From contig NC_081158.1 in assembly GCF_012432095.1 (NCBI RefSeq), positions 25,159,865-25,223,864 on the forward strand: DNA of 64,000 nucleotides, given 5' to 3'. Positions within the stretch are counted from its first letter, which is position 1; every line of letters starts with the position of its first letter. Both the position numbers and the translations under genes were made by a program. The stretch comes from Onychostoma macrolepis. Taxonomy: Eukaryota; Chordata; Actinopteri; Cypriniformes; Cyprinidae. The notes under the pieces are model-generated. The model ran no database searches, was not told the origin of the DNA, and worked only from the letters and a program-made list of their open reading frames with translations. Below are positions 1-12,185 of this stretch, piece after piece.

Positions 1-1740
1 TTCTTTTTTTTGTTTTGTTTTGCACCAAGGTGCTTGAGGAAATTTGATTGTTCTGGTGACGCAAGTCCCTTCTTCAAAAAAAGTAAAAAAAGTAGAGGTG
101 GCGCATTAAAGGAGAAACATTTCAGATGTCTCTCTGATCATCACAGGTGATAATGGAAACAAGACCAGTTATTGTAGACAGAAATGGTCAAACAAGGCTC
201 ACCTTGAGCTGCCATGGAAATAAAGTTGACTGGGAGATACCAAGGGCAGCCCTCCTTTACCCAGAAGGCCCCAGTGAATGAATATGTAAACAGCTCCATC
301 TCGTTACAGTACCGCCTGACTGAGGTCATACACACAAAAGTCATGCGGTCACCATCAGCATGAAATCCAAAGTCAACTGCATGTCTGAAGGGCAGCCACA
401 CTTCTCTTGCTTTTTCTCTCAATTATGTATCTCGGGTTTACCTTGACCCTCTCTCTCTGTCTTTGTCTTTCTCCCTTTCTCTGTCCCCTCTTATTTGTTC
501 CCTCATTCCCTTGAGGGAGAACTTTATTCCAAAGCCAATTGTTCTGCCTTTTGGGTCCCTTCGTGTGTCCTCTAGTTGGATATTAGAGAGAGGAACACTC
601 TTTTGTTTTGTCCTGGATCTCCTCTCCATTGTCTACCTCTGCTCCTCTCTGTCTGCAGGGGTGTCTCTCTCCTCTTTATTCAGCTGTTCTCTCTCGGTGG
701 TAATAGATGTCTTAGCCCTCCTTAGAGACTGCTCTCCATGAACGTGACTGATGATTTGATTTCCCCATGGTTTTCCCCATATGGCCTCAGAAGAGATAAC
801 ACAAGCTGAAAAGTGCTTTAGCCATCAGTTAATACCTCGGGCTGCTGATCAGTCAATTAATCAAACTGTGTGATCAGGTCAGTCTGAGTTTGACCCGCAA
901 ACTGACAGCTGGCCTGGCACAGACAGTGGCATGGGCTCTAAACCTCAATGACACGTACAGCCATTTAGCATATGGAAAAATTAGGCTTCGTTCACACCAC
1001 CAAATTTTGTGCTCACGTTCAACATTTTTGTGAGTTTGTTCATGTGACGTTTTAATTGGTCTGAAAAGCAAAAAAGGGCATTTAAAAATGTACATTTATT
1101 CATATAATTTCTTAATATAATTAATTTTTAGTGATTTCAATAATAAATATTTTATTAAATTAAATGAATTTAAACTGTATTTACGGTTTAAATAATTGTT
1201 AATGTTATATAATACATGCACAGATATTTTTATAAAAATACTTTATATATAATAATAAAAAGTTTAATGTATATTATAGGCATTTATAAAATACTATACA
1301 TTATAATTTATCAATACAGTTAATTAGTAATAAATTATAAATGCTTTTTATAAGACCTATTTTTATATATAATACTTTTTTTAACAAAAAAATGGTATTC
1401 ATTAATAATAAGGTATTCCATATATCAGGGATGCATTATATACTGTACAGAGGTCTAACACCTTGCCATCGCATTACCGACAGTTTTCACTGTCCTTAAT
1501 TTTTACAGCAAGGGTAAATCTTGCATGCAATTATGCTGAATGTCACATTACATTCGTGTAATTCATCTAAAAAATGAATTCCGACCTGGCTGTTCATGCT
1601 GAAGACACATTATTGAAAAAACATATACAAACATATTTATTATAAAATGTATTTCTACATATGAAAATGTAGAATGCAGATATGGGCCTTATTCATCTAT
1701 GGTGTAAACATGGTGTAGCTGCTAGCTTGTATTTTATTTG

Positions 1741-1771
<31 letters not shown>

Positions 1772-4700
1772 TTTAACACTCAAAGTGGGCATTTGATTAT
1801 ATTTTGTGATCTGATGACCTTAGGAAAGGGACTTGCATTAAACAAGAAACGGATATAAATGGGCAGTATTTCAGATTAGAATACACAGTATTTAAATGAC
1901 AATATTCCCAAACCAGACACTAATTTTGATATATCTGTCTATGAGCATATGGGGTGACTTTGTCAATTCATATGGATTGGATGGAGATACTTCTTGACAG
2001 GTGGACAGAGATGCGTGTACATAGGGCACTGGATCGATTGTGGTGTCAGAGTACCAAGACATTCGTAAAGTGGGGGTCTTGGATATAGGGCACCAAGTCT
2101 GATTGGGAAATCTTTGTACTGTATCTGGTCCCTTTAATAGTATAGGACAGGCCTTCTGGTTGACCGCTAATTTGATCTTTGCTCACAGAAAATGAGGCCC
2201 GGACTCTGCCAGGACAGTTCATTTTTTCCCCCTTGTGTCTCAGTGGAGGACATGTCCAGACCTACACAGGGGGCCGTCAACTCCTTCTGCCTACGCAAGA
2301 ATGACCTCTGACCTCTGTTCAGCATCCCTCTCAATTACCCACTGACCCTTCCTGTCATAGCAGCACAGACTGCTGGGTAATACACCAGCTTCCCAGACAC
2401 CTTTTAGCAGGATGTGATCTCAAGGGGGCGAAGGATCGTCCCGTAGAGAAAAATGGTTCACTTGAAACTGTGTGAAATCTTCAAGGACTACCTTATTTGC
2501 CATGCATAAATAGAGCTTGTTAAAGGTACGTTGACGTTTTATCTGCACTGAGATTCCCGAAACAGTTTGGCGTGATATTAATCATCATATTTTTGGAAGC
2601 TTCCAAAATCAAACTCTCGGTTTCTAACCTGCATGTTTTTCTTCCAGCTTGCACTTTTACGCTCTCTCATTATCACTTTTATTCCCGTTCTTCTCAGTGC
2701 CAATTAGATCTGAACAGGCTGGCTGTGACCCGACATTTGACCTTCGACCTGTGCCTGCTGGACGGGTGAACTCGTGAGTTTTTTTCTGGCAACTGAGTTC
2801 CTTGTGATGGATGCCGAGGCCTGAGTAACTCTGACCTTGTTCGGTTCAGCCGTCGAAGGTCATGGTGAAAGAGACACCGTTTTTAACAAAGAGCTTTGAT
2901 TTGTTGTCTCATGTGTGGGTCTCTGCTTGCGAGCGTTTTTTCCGCTTCATTAAGACCATGTTCACCTCAGGTCGAGATGAGGGAAGGCACGAACCTTCCA
3001 GACCCAACTTGAGCTGCCGAAACGTCACTGTACTCTGCGTAGGAGAGCAGTTGACAAATCAGTCAACATGAGGAGAATGGAGGTACTGTAGAAGGATGGA
3101 AATAGGAAGAATGAGGCATTTTTAAAATATCTCCCTGACACAGCACATGCTTTTACCTGTTATGTCGGTACATTCCGCGCTAGTTCAAACTCTGCAGCAC
3201 TCGGCTAATTAAAAACATTGCTGCTCTTAATTATTCAGCTGCAGCTAATTGATATTCAGCAAGACACTCTTCCTTCTAAACGACCCGTTTAATTTGACCA
3301 TGGGGTTTGCTGCGATGATGCCGAAGTCATCCTGCCGTGCGAGAGCTGAGATTGTGTGGGAAGAGGCGAGCTTGCAATTAAAACAAAGTTTTTTGACGTA
3401 TTCTATCTGTCTACGTTTTTTTTTTTTTTTTCTACGAGCTGGAGGAAATGCAGCCCATCTGTTGCTTTGGGCCGTGCTGAATTCTCACTTACCAGATACA
3501 GAATGATAAATGTCACTGGGCATCTGTTTTTATTGCTCATTTTACAGAAGATTCCTTTGTTGATAGCTCTGGTTGTGTCTTTAAAAGAATGGCTTAGATT
3601 ATAGTCGGCTTAATGTCTGTCTGTGGCACACTGGGTGTCTGGCTCATCCATCTATGTGGATAAACGAATGGGAAATGCATTTACAGTTATTGTATTTTTT
3701 GTTGAAGCACTTATAGCATTGTGTGTAGACTTTAGATTGAAAATAACCCGAATATTCCATTGAGTCACACAATGAAAGTTTTTGTTATAATGGGTGTGAG
3801 TGGGCGACAACACAGCACAAACATTTTCTCAGGGATAGCAGTGTTTTTAATGCTCATATAATGAGAAATCAAATTTTCATTGACCTTTTGAAATAACAGT
3901 TCATTGTAACTCAAAAACATTTTTCACTGTGTTAAAAATCAAACAAACAAAAAAAAACAATTTATCGAAACTAAGCTGCAAAAACCACTCGTTCTGAACT
4001 ACTGACACAAGTCAGATGAGCAAATAGAGCACAACTTCCCACATTCACACATCAACAATATCTATTTGGTATTAAAAAACTTTACGCACACAGTCACAGT
4101 GAAATAAGTTTAATTTGGAGTATTGTTCAGATACTTCTATTTCTAAATTCCAGAACATCTTTAAAAATGATAGGAAATAAAGCCAAACTTTTTGCTTTGA
4201 GTAGCACCTGCACCTCTGCATTTATTCTCTGAAGAATCCTAATGTTGGAAACTTGGCCCAGAATAAATAGTAGCCAAATGTGATTTAAAAATTGGATGTG
4301 GCTAATTAGACCAGTAACTTTTCAGAAATATAATATAAGTCTGAAAATAATAGATCATGGCTCAAATCAAATCTCTCTAAAATCAAAGACATACAGACTT
4401 AATAAAGACCTCTTCTAATGACCAAAAAATTGGGGATGCCCAGTCCTCAACAGAACGCTATGTGCCAACAAATGTGAACAAAATTTCTTTCTGTATATTT
4501 TTAAAAAATATTATCTATAAAATATATATTTATTATATAATAATATAATATAATATAATTTCCCCCCCCACAATTCACATACCAATAACAGGTGCGGCAA
4601 AAAAAATCTAGACAGATTGAGCAGCACATTTCAACGCAGATTGCTTTGAAAATTAGTCACTATGTGATGCAGTATTCGCTAACAGACTGGACTTCGAGGA

Positions 4701-6243
4701 GCTAACTGTGGCGCTACCTATATTGTGCCTGAAGTGGAAAAAACAGTGATCGTTTCTCTTCAAGCCCACTTCTCTCCTGATGGGGAGTCACCAGTTTGTT
4801 TAAAAAAGAAAAACAATCTTTGTCAGCGGTATTGCAGTTTGCTGCGGGGTCTCTCTCTGTAGCTCTCTCCATCCGGACACATGTCACGAGAAGTGTGGCA
4901 TCTTGTATGATAAATCACTCTCATTGTCCTCCCTCCCATCCTCCCCGTCTCTTGTTCTCAGTGTTTGTAGTTTCACTTTCATTTCTCAGCCTCCCATCCC
5001 ACTCCCTGTTCATCATTAGCGGGATAATAGCGAGCGATTGGTCATGTGACTCGGGGGCCTTTGTTAGCAGTGTAATGTGATTATATGACCTGCAGGAGAC
5101 TGAATGAGTGTGATGTGATGGAAATAATCCTGACAGCCTGTGTGACTGAGCGACGGAGGGCTGCCATATGCCCTCTATGATGCTTTGAATGAGAGGGAAA
5201 TTCCCCGCGCGCACATCGGTGGCAGTGCCTCCCTGTTCTTTAATTGCTCATTGGATACGCTTTCACTGTGTTTACCTACTGGTCTGTGAATGCAGCTGCT
5301 CCGTGTGTGTGTGCTGAAGGTCAATGGCAGTAGCTGCATTTCTTTCCATAGAAAATTTGGAGCCATAATGTCTCCTTGACTGATTACCCACAATACTCCT
5401 CGCCCACGCAAGGGCCTCGATTGGCTCGCAGACTTGAATGTGTCTGTGTGTACGTGTGAGTACTAGAGGGGAACAGTGCAGAGGTCAGATTTATTCTGCC
5501 AGAGGGTTGGACTGCTTCTGTCGAGGGCTGTGGGTGTTTTTGGAGAGCAGTTCTGTCCGTCTTCACTGCTGCAGGTGTGGGACTCGGATTAAACTGTGGT
5601 TGTGTTGGTATTAAACCGTGTTATACACACCCACACGTGTGTCATGGACCGCTCTAAACCTACCTGAAATGTTAAAATCAAAACTGACCATGTTTCATTT
5701 CTTAACACGTCGTTTGTCTCATTGTGAACAATGTGAAATCAGATGATATCACTTAGGCCTCATAAACTACATTGGCTAGTAGATAATGCTTACCAGTAGC
5801 CAGATTTGGATTTATTTTTGGGCTTCATGCTGTTATCTAATGGCCACCGTCCATTCAAATCTCGGTGGATAATTGGAAATTTTGGTGTGTGTGCATGTAA
5901 GAGGCGGTGTGGTTTTAGTTTCATGGAGATAATGTTACAGTTATTTAAGTCATTTTTCTTTTTAATTTTATGTATTAATTTTTTTTTTACATTTAAATAT
6001 CACAGTATTTTTTTGTGTTTTTGCATCTGTATTGATGTAGAATTTTTATTTTGGTTTATTTATTTTAGTACATCAAATTACATTAGTACATGAAGTACTA
6101 GTATTACAACTAATTGTAATACTGTATAAGATTTCCATTCAAACTGAATGAATAAATCTAGGCTATGTGCTGCCGGTATCGGATGAAAACGCTTGACTCG
6201 GCAGTGCCTGCAACCCGCCAAAATAAAAGCTTTTGAAAATCCA
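1..6243. other. Upstream chchd3 intron, mostly unique
   Basis: No coding exon could be supported here. Stretches 140-430, 830-900, 2120-2420, 2690-3260 and 4910-5560 are unique, of balanced base composition and contain homeodomain-type TAATTA/CTAATT sites (for example 3205-3255), so they are candidates for conserved noncoding elements. Stretches 1090-1420, 3890-4330 and 4490-4560 are very AT-rich. A (TTTA)n run lies at about 1740-1770. The ORFs in this block (up to 110 aa) show no recognisable domain and no splice context. Confidence 0.5.
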
Positions 6244-6540
6244 TTAAAGGTCCCATGGCATGAAAATTTCACTTTATGAGGTTTTTTAACATTAATATGA
6301 GTCCCCCTAGCCTGCCTGTGGTCCCCAGTGGCTAGAAATGGCGATAGGTGTAAACCGAGCCCTGGGTATCCTGCTTCGCCTTTGAGAAAATGAAAGCTCA
6401 GATGGCCCAATCTGGAATCTTCCCTTTGTCGTCATACAGTGGAAAGGTTACCTCCCCTTTCTCTGCTTTGCCCGCCCATGAGAAAATGAGCTACTACCGT
6501 GCGAGCCGAGCGCAATATTTTTTTTTCCTCGAGAGACATC

Positions 6541-6720
6541 ATGGCTTGCAAACGAGCGAAGCATGACAGTTGCTCAGTGTTTGGATGTACAAATGAACAC
6601 CAAAGTATTTTTTTAGTTCCTTCATCCGAGCCTATGGCTAGCATTAGCTACATGATAATAACTGTAACAGCATACATAAACAAACCAACTAAAGTACCGT
6701 ATCCAGACACAATATTTTAA
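6541..6720 (+). pseudogene. THAP-like zinc-finger ORF fragment in TTAA element
   Basis: From ATG at 6541 the frame reads MACKRAKHDSCSVFGC, then TNEHQSIFLVPSSEP, before drifting into low-complexity sequence and stopping at about 6720. The start, with a C-x4-C pair followed by a short stretch ending in a proline, resembles the N-terminus of a THAP domain (C2CH zinc-binding DNA-binding fold). The later Cys-His pair is absent, so this is a truncated first exon or a relic. THAP domains are found in P-element and Kolobok transposases and in host genes derived from them. It points inward from the left end of the element. Function in this copy is very unlikely. Confidence 0.5.
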
Positions 6721-7010
6721 ACTAACCATTCGGAGACGTCCTGCTGTAGCCGCTGAGTTGCAGATTCTTCATCCGGTGCTTCTCCATCCGGATCAGATTC
6801 TGGGTCAAACTGAAAAGCTTGAAGGACTGTGTGTGTACGAGCCATTGCGATACATCCACTGTCAACATTAGCGCATGGTAGCGCAAGCTGGTTAAGGCCG
6901 CACACACCCACCCTCCACCTTGCCCCACCTCTCTCCTCCTCATTAGCATTTAAAGCTACAGACACAGAAATGGCACGTCCTAAGTAAAGCTCATTGTGGG
7001 ACTGGCTCAT
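6717..7010 (-). pseudogene. Minus-strand ORF of TTAA element, possible ZnF/P2X7-like first exon
   Basis: A 97-codon ORF reading inward from the right end of the element, starting MSQSHNELYLG at 7010. It contains an acidic stretch FDPESDPDGEAPDEE and ends LQQDVSEW followed by GTTAGT, which looks like a splice donor (GAATG|GTTAGT). About 80 bp upstream, on the minus strand, is a TATA-like TTTATATAGG (about 7085-7094). I recall cyprinid predicted proteins in which an acidic stretch and a DVSEWC-type motif precede a cysteine-rich domain related to the P2X7 C-terminus, but I cannot confirm this here. The downstream exon is absent. It may be the second gene of the autonomous parent element. It is unlikely to be functional in this copy. 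Confidence 0.42.
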
Positions 7011-7084
7011 AGTGGCTGAAATTCTGCACCAAGGCTGAAATTCGGGAAACAGACTCCAGATACAGTACTAGGGACCACTTAGGC

Positions 7085-7094
7085 CTATATAAAA
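7085..7094 (-). promoter_or_regulatory. TATA-like box for the minus-strand ORF
   Basis: On the minus strand the sequence reads TTTATATAGG, about 75-85 bp before the ATG at 7010 and just inside the right terminal repeat. This spacing would leave a 5'UTR of about 50 nt. It is a motif match only. Confidence 0.35.
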
Positions 7095-7128
7095 GCATCC
7101 AAAAAACAGCATGTCATGGGACCTTTAA

Positions 7129-7757
<629 letters not shown>

Positions 7758-7996
7758 GAGTCGGAGAGAAGTTCATCAGCAGCACAGGCCTCCATGAGCG
7801 CTGGAGTTAAGCTCTGATGGAGATTGCTCTGCTCTGATTAGATTCAGATTAGATCAGATTTTCAGGGTTTAGATTTTAGATGAGATTTGTTGTGAAGAGC
7901 TCTTTTTCACCTTGCGACAGTGTTTGATAACACAGAGCAGATCGTGCAGTCTCTGTGTCCCTGCACTACAGTAAACACCCCACTGCTTCACACCGC

Positions 7997-7998
<2 letters not shown>

Positions 7999-8028
<30 letters not shown>
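7999..8028. repeat. (TG)n microsatellite
   Basis: About 15 TG dinucleotides, about 110 bp upstream of the candidate microexon. TG/UG tracts can bind CELF-type proteins; that role is only a suggestion here. Confidence 0.9.
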
Positions 8029-8032
<4 letters not shown>

Positions 8033-8137
8033 CTTCAGCCTTTGAATACCGAATGTAATTATAGGAACTTCATCGTTAAATTGCTCTCTCTCTCTTTCTC
8101 TTTCTCTATGTGTATTCTTTCTGCTCCCTCACTCCAG

Positions 8138-8152
8138 CAGATGGAGAGAAAG
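8138..8152 (+). CDS. chchd3: Candidate 15-nt microexon of chchd3
   Basis: A long polypyrimidine tract (about 8083-8131, CT-rich) ends in CTCCAG. Fifteen bases follow, CAGATGGAGAGAAAG, and then a strong donor GTAAGG. The length is a multiple of three. In the phase-0 frame used by the next exon it reads QMERK, a charged pentapeptide that would simply extend the coiled coil before ARQLEERD. A TGC lies in the pyrimidine tract about 15 nt before the acceptor; SRRM4-dependent neural microexons are known to use UGC motifs there. If the second CAG is used as acceptor the exon is 12 nt (MERK). From memory, mammalian CHCHD3 has an isoform longer by about five residues, which I cannot verify here. The next coding exon upstream is not visible in the window. 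The splice sites are seen; the exon identity is inferred. Confidence 0.55.
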
Positions 8153-9437
8153 GTAAGGCATAAGAGGTTTGATTTATACATCCCATATCTGTCTCAACCT
8201 GCTTCCTGCTGCAGTACTGCATGCCTAAAAAGACTCTCTCTCTTTCTGTCTTTCTTTCTTTCTCTGTCTATTTCGCTCTCTTTTTCTGTAATTTACTGCT
8301 GGATTTTTTTTTCTTTCTAATCACCATTTTTCTTTCATTTGATGTCATTTTCTTGCCATTGTGTTTGTAAACCAGCTAAGAAATTATTTTTCATTGTTGA
8401 GGCACTTTTGCTTATGAAATAAATTAATCATGGCTGAATGTGAATTGCTCTATCTATAACTAAGAACTTTTGCATAATGCTGCATCTACGCTGCTACATG
8501 TTAGCAAAAATTCAAGATGACCAGCACAACATAAAAAAAATAAAAAAAATAGAAATAAAAACCTAAAGTGCACTTAAAAAAAAATCACTGTCATTTTTAC
8601 TCACTTTTTGTGTACTGGAATACCCACCAGAATGTTAATAGTGATTTGATTGAAATAGTATTTGGTTAATATTTAGTATGTGTTGAGTTGATAGCAGATT
8701 ATTTATGCACAAAAAAACTATGGCTGTTACTAGAATAGCATAATTGTGATTAATCTCATGATTTCTGACCAGATTTCAAAGAGCAGAATAACAGTATTGT
8801 AAAATTTGGTAAATATATTTAAAAATGCTTGCGTTATATATTTGTGTATAGTAATCATATCGGAAACGGCTTAAAGTCCTATATACTTTATTTTGTGGCA
8901 CGAAAGGCCATAAATAAAAATATTAAAAACGGTAAATATGGTTGTCAGTATATCTCCTCTCCGAGTGTGTTATAAATGAGTGAGGGTCATTTCCAGTAGC
9001 TGAAGGTCAGGAGTGACGGAGGGGGAGAGGCATGTGCGATAGGACAGAGAATCACGGATAAGACCATAAAGATTCTCTATTCTTCCACTGCTGATGTTAT
9101 CGCTTTGTCTCTTATATCCACACATGCACTAAGCCTCTAACACACAGAGATGTTTTAGTGAACATTCCCACATGAACCCTGTCATGAACTGATGCCCTTG
9201 GAATAATCAAAGGTCTGTGTCATCTTTCACAATACCAGCAACCTGAGGCCATAATGACTCTACTGCATCTACTATGCTGCTACTGAGAAAATCTACGGTG
9301 CTGCTATGTGTAAAGACTTAGATTAGTTATAATTGTGGTTGAAGAAATATACACAAGTTATGTTGTTATTAACTACCACCAAAATTTAAATTGTCATTTA
9401 TTCCGCCTTATGTTGTTACAAACCTGACTTCCTTTTT

Positions 9438-9477
<40 letters not shown>

Positions 9478-10239
9478 TCATGGAGCACAAAAGGAGAAAT
9501 TTAACTGAATCTTTTCCATACATAAAAGTAAATGGTGACTAGGGGCTGTCAAGCTGAAATGATTTAAAGCACCATGCAAGTGCTCCACATGAGTCGTCCT
9601 CTGAAGTCTTGCAATAGCCTTTTTTTTTTGTGAGGAAAAGGTATTTAAGCTAATCTCAAAATAAGTTTGCATATATTCAAATATGATGTTTCCAACTAAA
9701 TTTTCCTTTATTTGCTTGTTTTAAGAAACTGCTCAAAACATCAAAAAATCTTTTCTTTTTTAAAAAAAATATGTAATAATATATAATATGTAATTAATAT
9801 TCTTAGTATTTATGGTCCTTATATATTATTTAACTTGTTTTTTATGAATTAGGTGCATTATAAAATTACATTTATTTATTAAATTTCTACATTTAATAGA
9901 ATTTTGTGGTGGAAATGTTTTAATTTTTTGAAATGAAATGGCACACTCTTTTGTCTTGCTAAGGCTAATTTGATAGCTAGAACTTTATGCATCATAAATA
10001 CACCCAATGTATTCATATTTTTACACTTTTTAACAGATTTAACCACTTGGAAATAATGCACGATAAACATTATGATATCCAATATTTAAACACATACACT
10101 AACTTTTGGAAGGGAAAAAAAATTATTAGTGATGATGGAAATTACACCAATATTTTTATGATGGATTTTTATATTTTATGATTAAAGGATTAAAGAAACA
10201 ATACACTTTGAGTATAATAAAGGTGCATTATAATTAACA
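8153..10239. other. Intron with simple repeats and MITE fragments
   Basis: Contains a CT-rich run (8235-8290), A-rich sequence (8530-8590), a unique balanced block 8940-9300, a (TTTC)n run at 9435-9479 and a fragment (9404-9560) of the cyprinid repeat that carries GGAACACAAAAG-like and GTGAATGGTGAC-like words. 9690-10200 is AT-rich with no recognised feature. Confidence 0.5.
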
Positions 10240-10247
10240 TTTATTAC
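10240..10247 (+). repeat. hAT target-site duplication, left copy
   Basis: TTTATTAC directly abuts the left TIR. The identical copy is at 11546-11553. Confidence 0.9.
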
Positions 10248-11545
10248 TAGGGCTGGGTATCGAGTTCGATACTTTTTAGCCACTGACCGAATTGCCTCGA
10301 TGCCATCGAGTTTCGAAAAACGTCTTGTCGTTCGGTACCAAATTTCGATACCTAAGGGGTTAATCTCATCAACGTCAGTGAGGCAATAAGCTTGCAGCAC
10401 TATGTGTTTTCGACTAGAAACGGCGATGTGCAGATTGATCAGTGTTTGACATCTGCGAGAGCGACTCGAAAGCATACGGAGCAGTCTGCTCTCTATTTCA
10501 CGTGGTTTTGTTTACTACACACAGACTGAAGCGCGCGTGATGCTTGCGGTGATTTCAGCATCTGCCGTCTCACTAAATGAGGACATAAACACATGAACAA
10601 CATCTCCAGAACTGCACTGAGAGTCACTTCATGCGCTTTTTACCCTTTCATTCGAGTAAATCTAGCGTCACACAGAACTGTAAAGGTATTCACAGCAACC
10701 CGTCAAAATAAAAGTTTGGTTTAACTTGGAAGACACTGCGGCAGAAATACATTACTATTGTTCAGCAGACAGGACATACTGCTACTACTATGCTACTATT
10801 AAAATTATTAAAACTTTATTTTTTTACGTAATGATCACACAACATTTCTTCCATGTTTTAGTTTTAATAGTTAACCCCTCTTTGTTTGCCAAAATAAATA
10901 AATAAATAAAGTTTTCAATAATTTAAAGATAAATGAATTTAATGTTTTATGCCTTCATTTGAAAACCAGATACAGAACACAGAATTGGTGAAGAAAAAGA
11001 AAACATTTCATAAGGCTATTTTAAGAATAAATTTGAATAAACTAAGTTTTTTTTATGCATTCAAATAATTAAACATACTGCAGCACAGAATTTAATAACA
11101 ATAAAACATATGGTGCAAGAAAATAAAACACCCACTTATGAAAGTGGATAAAGATTTTCGATTTCTTTAAGTCTTTAACAACCTAGAATAAATTAATAGA
11201 AATTATGTTTCTGTCTGAGCTATGCGTTTTAAAACGAACACGCACTAGTGTAAATGTAGCCTAACAGATGTGTAAACTGAAAACTATTTGAACTTTATTC
11301 AAACTATTTGCACTGATTTATTGTGTTGGATATATGTTTTTTTCCTTTGTGCAGTGGTTCAGGAAATGAGGCTTTGAGTCTGTATAAATGTCAACAAGCT
11401 GAAAAATAAAACCAAAGTTTTTTGAGATAATGCAATCTTGTTAAAACTGATTTTATAAAATTGGTATCGAAAAAAGTATCGTTCAGGAACCGGTATCGAA
11501 CTCAAGGTATCGGTATCGAAAATTTTTGAATGATACCCAGCCCTA
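10248..11545. mobile_element. Non-autonomous hAT element
   Basis: The ends TAGGGCTGGGTATCGA and CGATACC...TGATACCCAGCCCTA are inverted repeats, and the element is flanked by a perfect 8-bp duplication TTTATTAC (10240-10247 and 11546-11553). An 8-bp TSD plus a YAGGG-type terminus is characteristic of hAT transposons. Sub-terminal GGTATCGA/TCGATACC words are repeated at both ends. The 1.3-kb interior has no ORF resembling a hAT transposase, so this is a deleted or MITE-like copy. The intact TSD suggests a fairly recent insertion. Confidence 0.9.
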
Positions 11546-11553
11546 TTTATTAC
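11546..11553 (+). repeat. hAT target-site duplication, right copy
   Basis: TTTATTAC directly after the right TIR, identical to the left copy. Confidence 0.9.
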
Positions 11554-11823
11554 ATTTATTTACATTCATTCTGTCTGTTCTTCATATAAAGCTATCAAAT
11601 GACTTCAGAAGCTTCAAATATAGTGAACAAGCCATATTGTCAGCTGTTAAATTATTTTTGCTTTGGACCATTTACTACCATTGTATGAAAAAGAGCAGCG
11701 TGAACGCCATACTAAATATCTCTTTTTGTGGTCTAGGGATGCTAGAAATTCTATATGATAGATTACTATAGTTACTCTATAGTGTACTTAATACAATTGT
11801 GTGATTTTGTGTGTTTTCCACAG

Positions 11824-11907
11824 GCTAGACAGTTGGAGGAAAGAGACAAAGAACTCCGGAAGCAGGACACCTTCTACCGAGAGCAAGTGGCCAAGTTGAA
11901 GGAAAGG
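11824..11907 (+). CDS. chchd3: chchd3 (MIC19) exon, end of coiled coil
   Basis: An 84-nt phase-0 exon of exactly 28 codons, bounded by TTTTCCACAG and GTATGA. It reads ARQLEERDKELRKQ, then DTFYREQVAKLKER, matching the end of the central helical region of CHCHD3, just before the CHCH domain. CHCHD3/MIC19 is a peripheral inner-membrane protein on the intermembrane-space side. It binds MIC60 in the MICOS complex at crista junctions and bridges to SAM50. The paralogue CHCHD6 (MIC25) has a similar segment, but the downstream CHCH sequence fits CHCHD3 better. The myristoylated N-terminus and DUF737 region are encoded upstream of this window. No frameshift or missing residue is visible. Spliced to the three downstream exons, the visible part is 104 codons plus a stop. 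Confidence 0.93.
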
Positions 11908-12041
11908 GTATGACCTATACATTTGCAGTTACATTATCCACAATTCCTGAATATATAGCGACGAACACTAAAGCGCTACATTATCACTAACATGATATGA
12001 TAACCGTAATGCTTGACAGTAACTCACTAATGCGCGGTGCA

Positions 12042-12185
12042 GAATGTGAGATGAGCTGTCCTGAGATATAGAGGCAGAATGTGAGTCAGCCAGTCCTGTG
12101 TTATATGGAGGCAGAGGTGAGACAGGCTGTCTTGCTCTATAATACCATGGCGAGGCAGGCTGTCTTGATCTGTAATGTGCGGCTG
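12042..12185. repeat. Degenerate minisatellite, about four ~35-40 bp units
   Basis: Units beginning GCAGAATGTGAGatgaGCTGTCC, GCAGAATGTGAGtcAGCC, GCAGAGGTGAGACAGGCTGTC and GGCGAGGCAGGCTGTCTTG recur head to tail, about 130 bp downstream of the 11824-11907 exon donor. Copies are diverged by substitutions and small indels. Confidence 0.6.

Larger units (their letters stand above)
6244..7128. mobile_element. TTAA-flanked DNA transposon remnant (Kolobok-like)
   Basis: TTAA occurs at 6244-6247 and again at 7125-7128. Between them the ends are inverted repeats: AGGTCCCATGGCATG on the left against CATGTCATGGGACCT on the right. TTAA target duplications occur in piggyBac and Kolobok elements. The THAP-like ORF inside favours Kolobok, whose transposases carry THAP domains. 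At 885 bp, with no DDE catalytic region visible, it is a non-autonomous or deleted copy. I recognise these ends as a high-copy family in cyprinids, but the family name is inferred. Confidence 0.72.

Noticed and set aside
7955..8320. 121-aa + strand ORF across the microexon region
   Set aside because: Mostly (TG)n and (CT)n translation (Val-Cys and Ser-Leu runs); reads through the splice signals.
10182..10475. 97-aa minus ORF crossing the hAT left end
   Set aside because: Spans the TIR and TSD; no similarity to hAT transposase visible.
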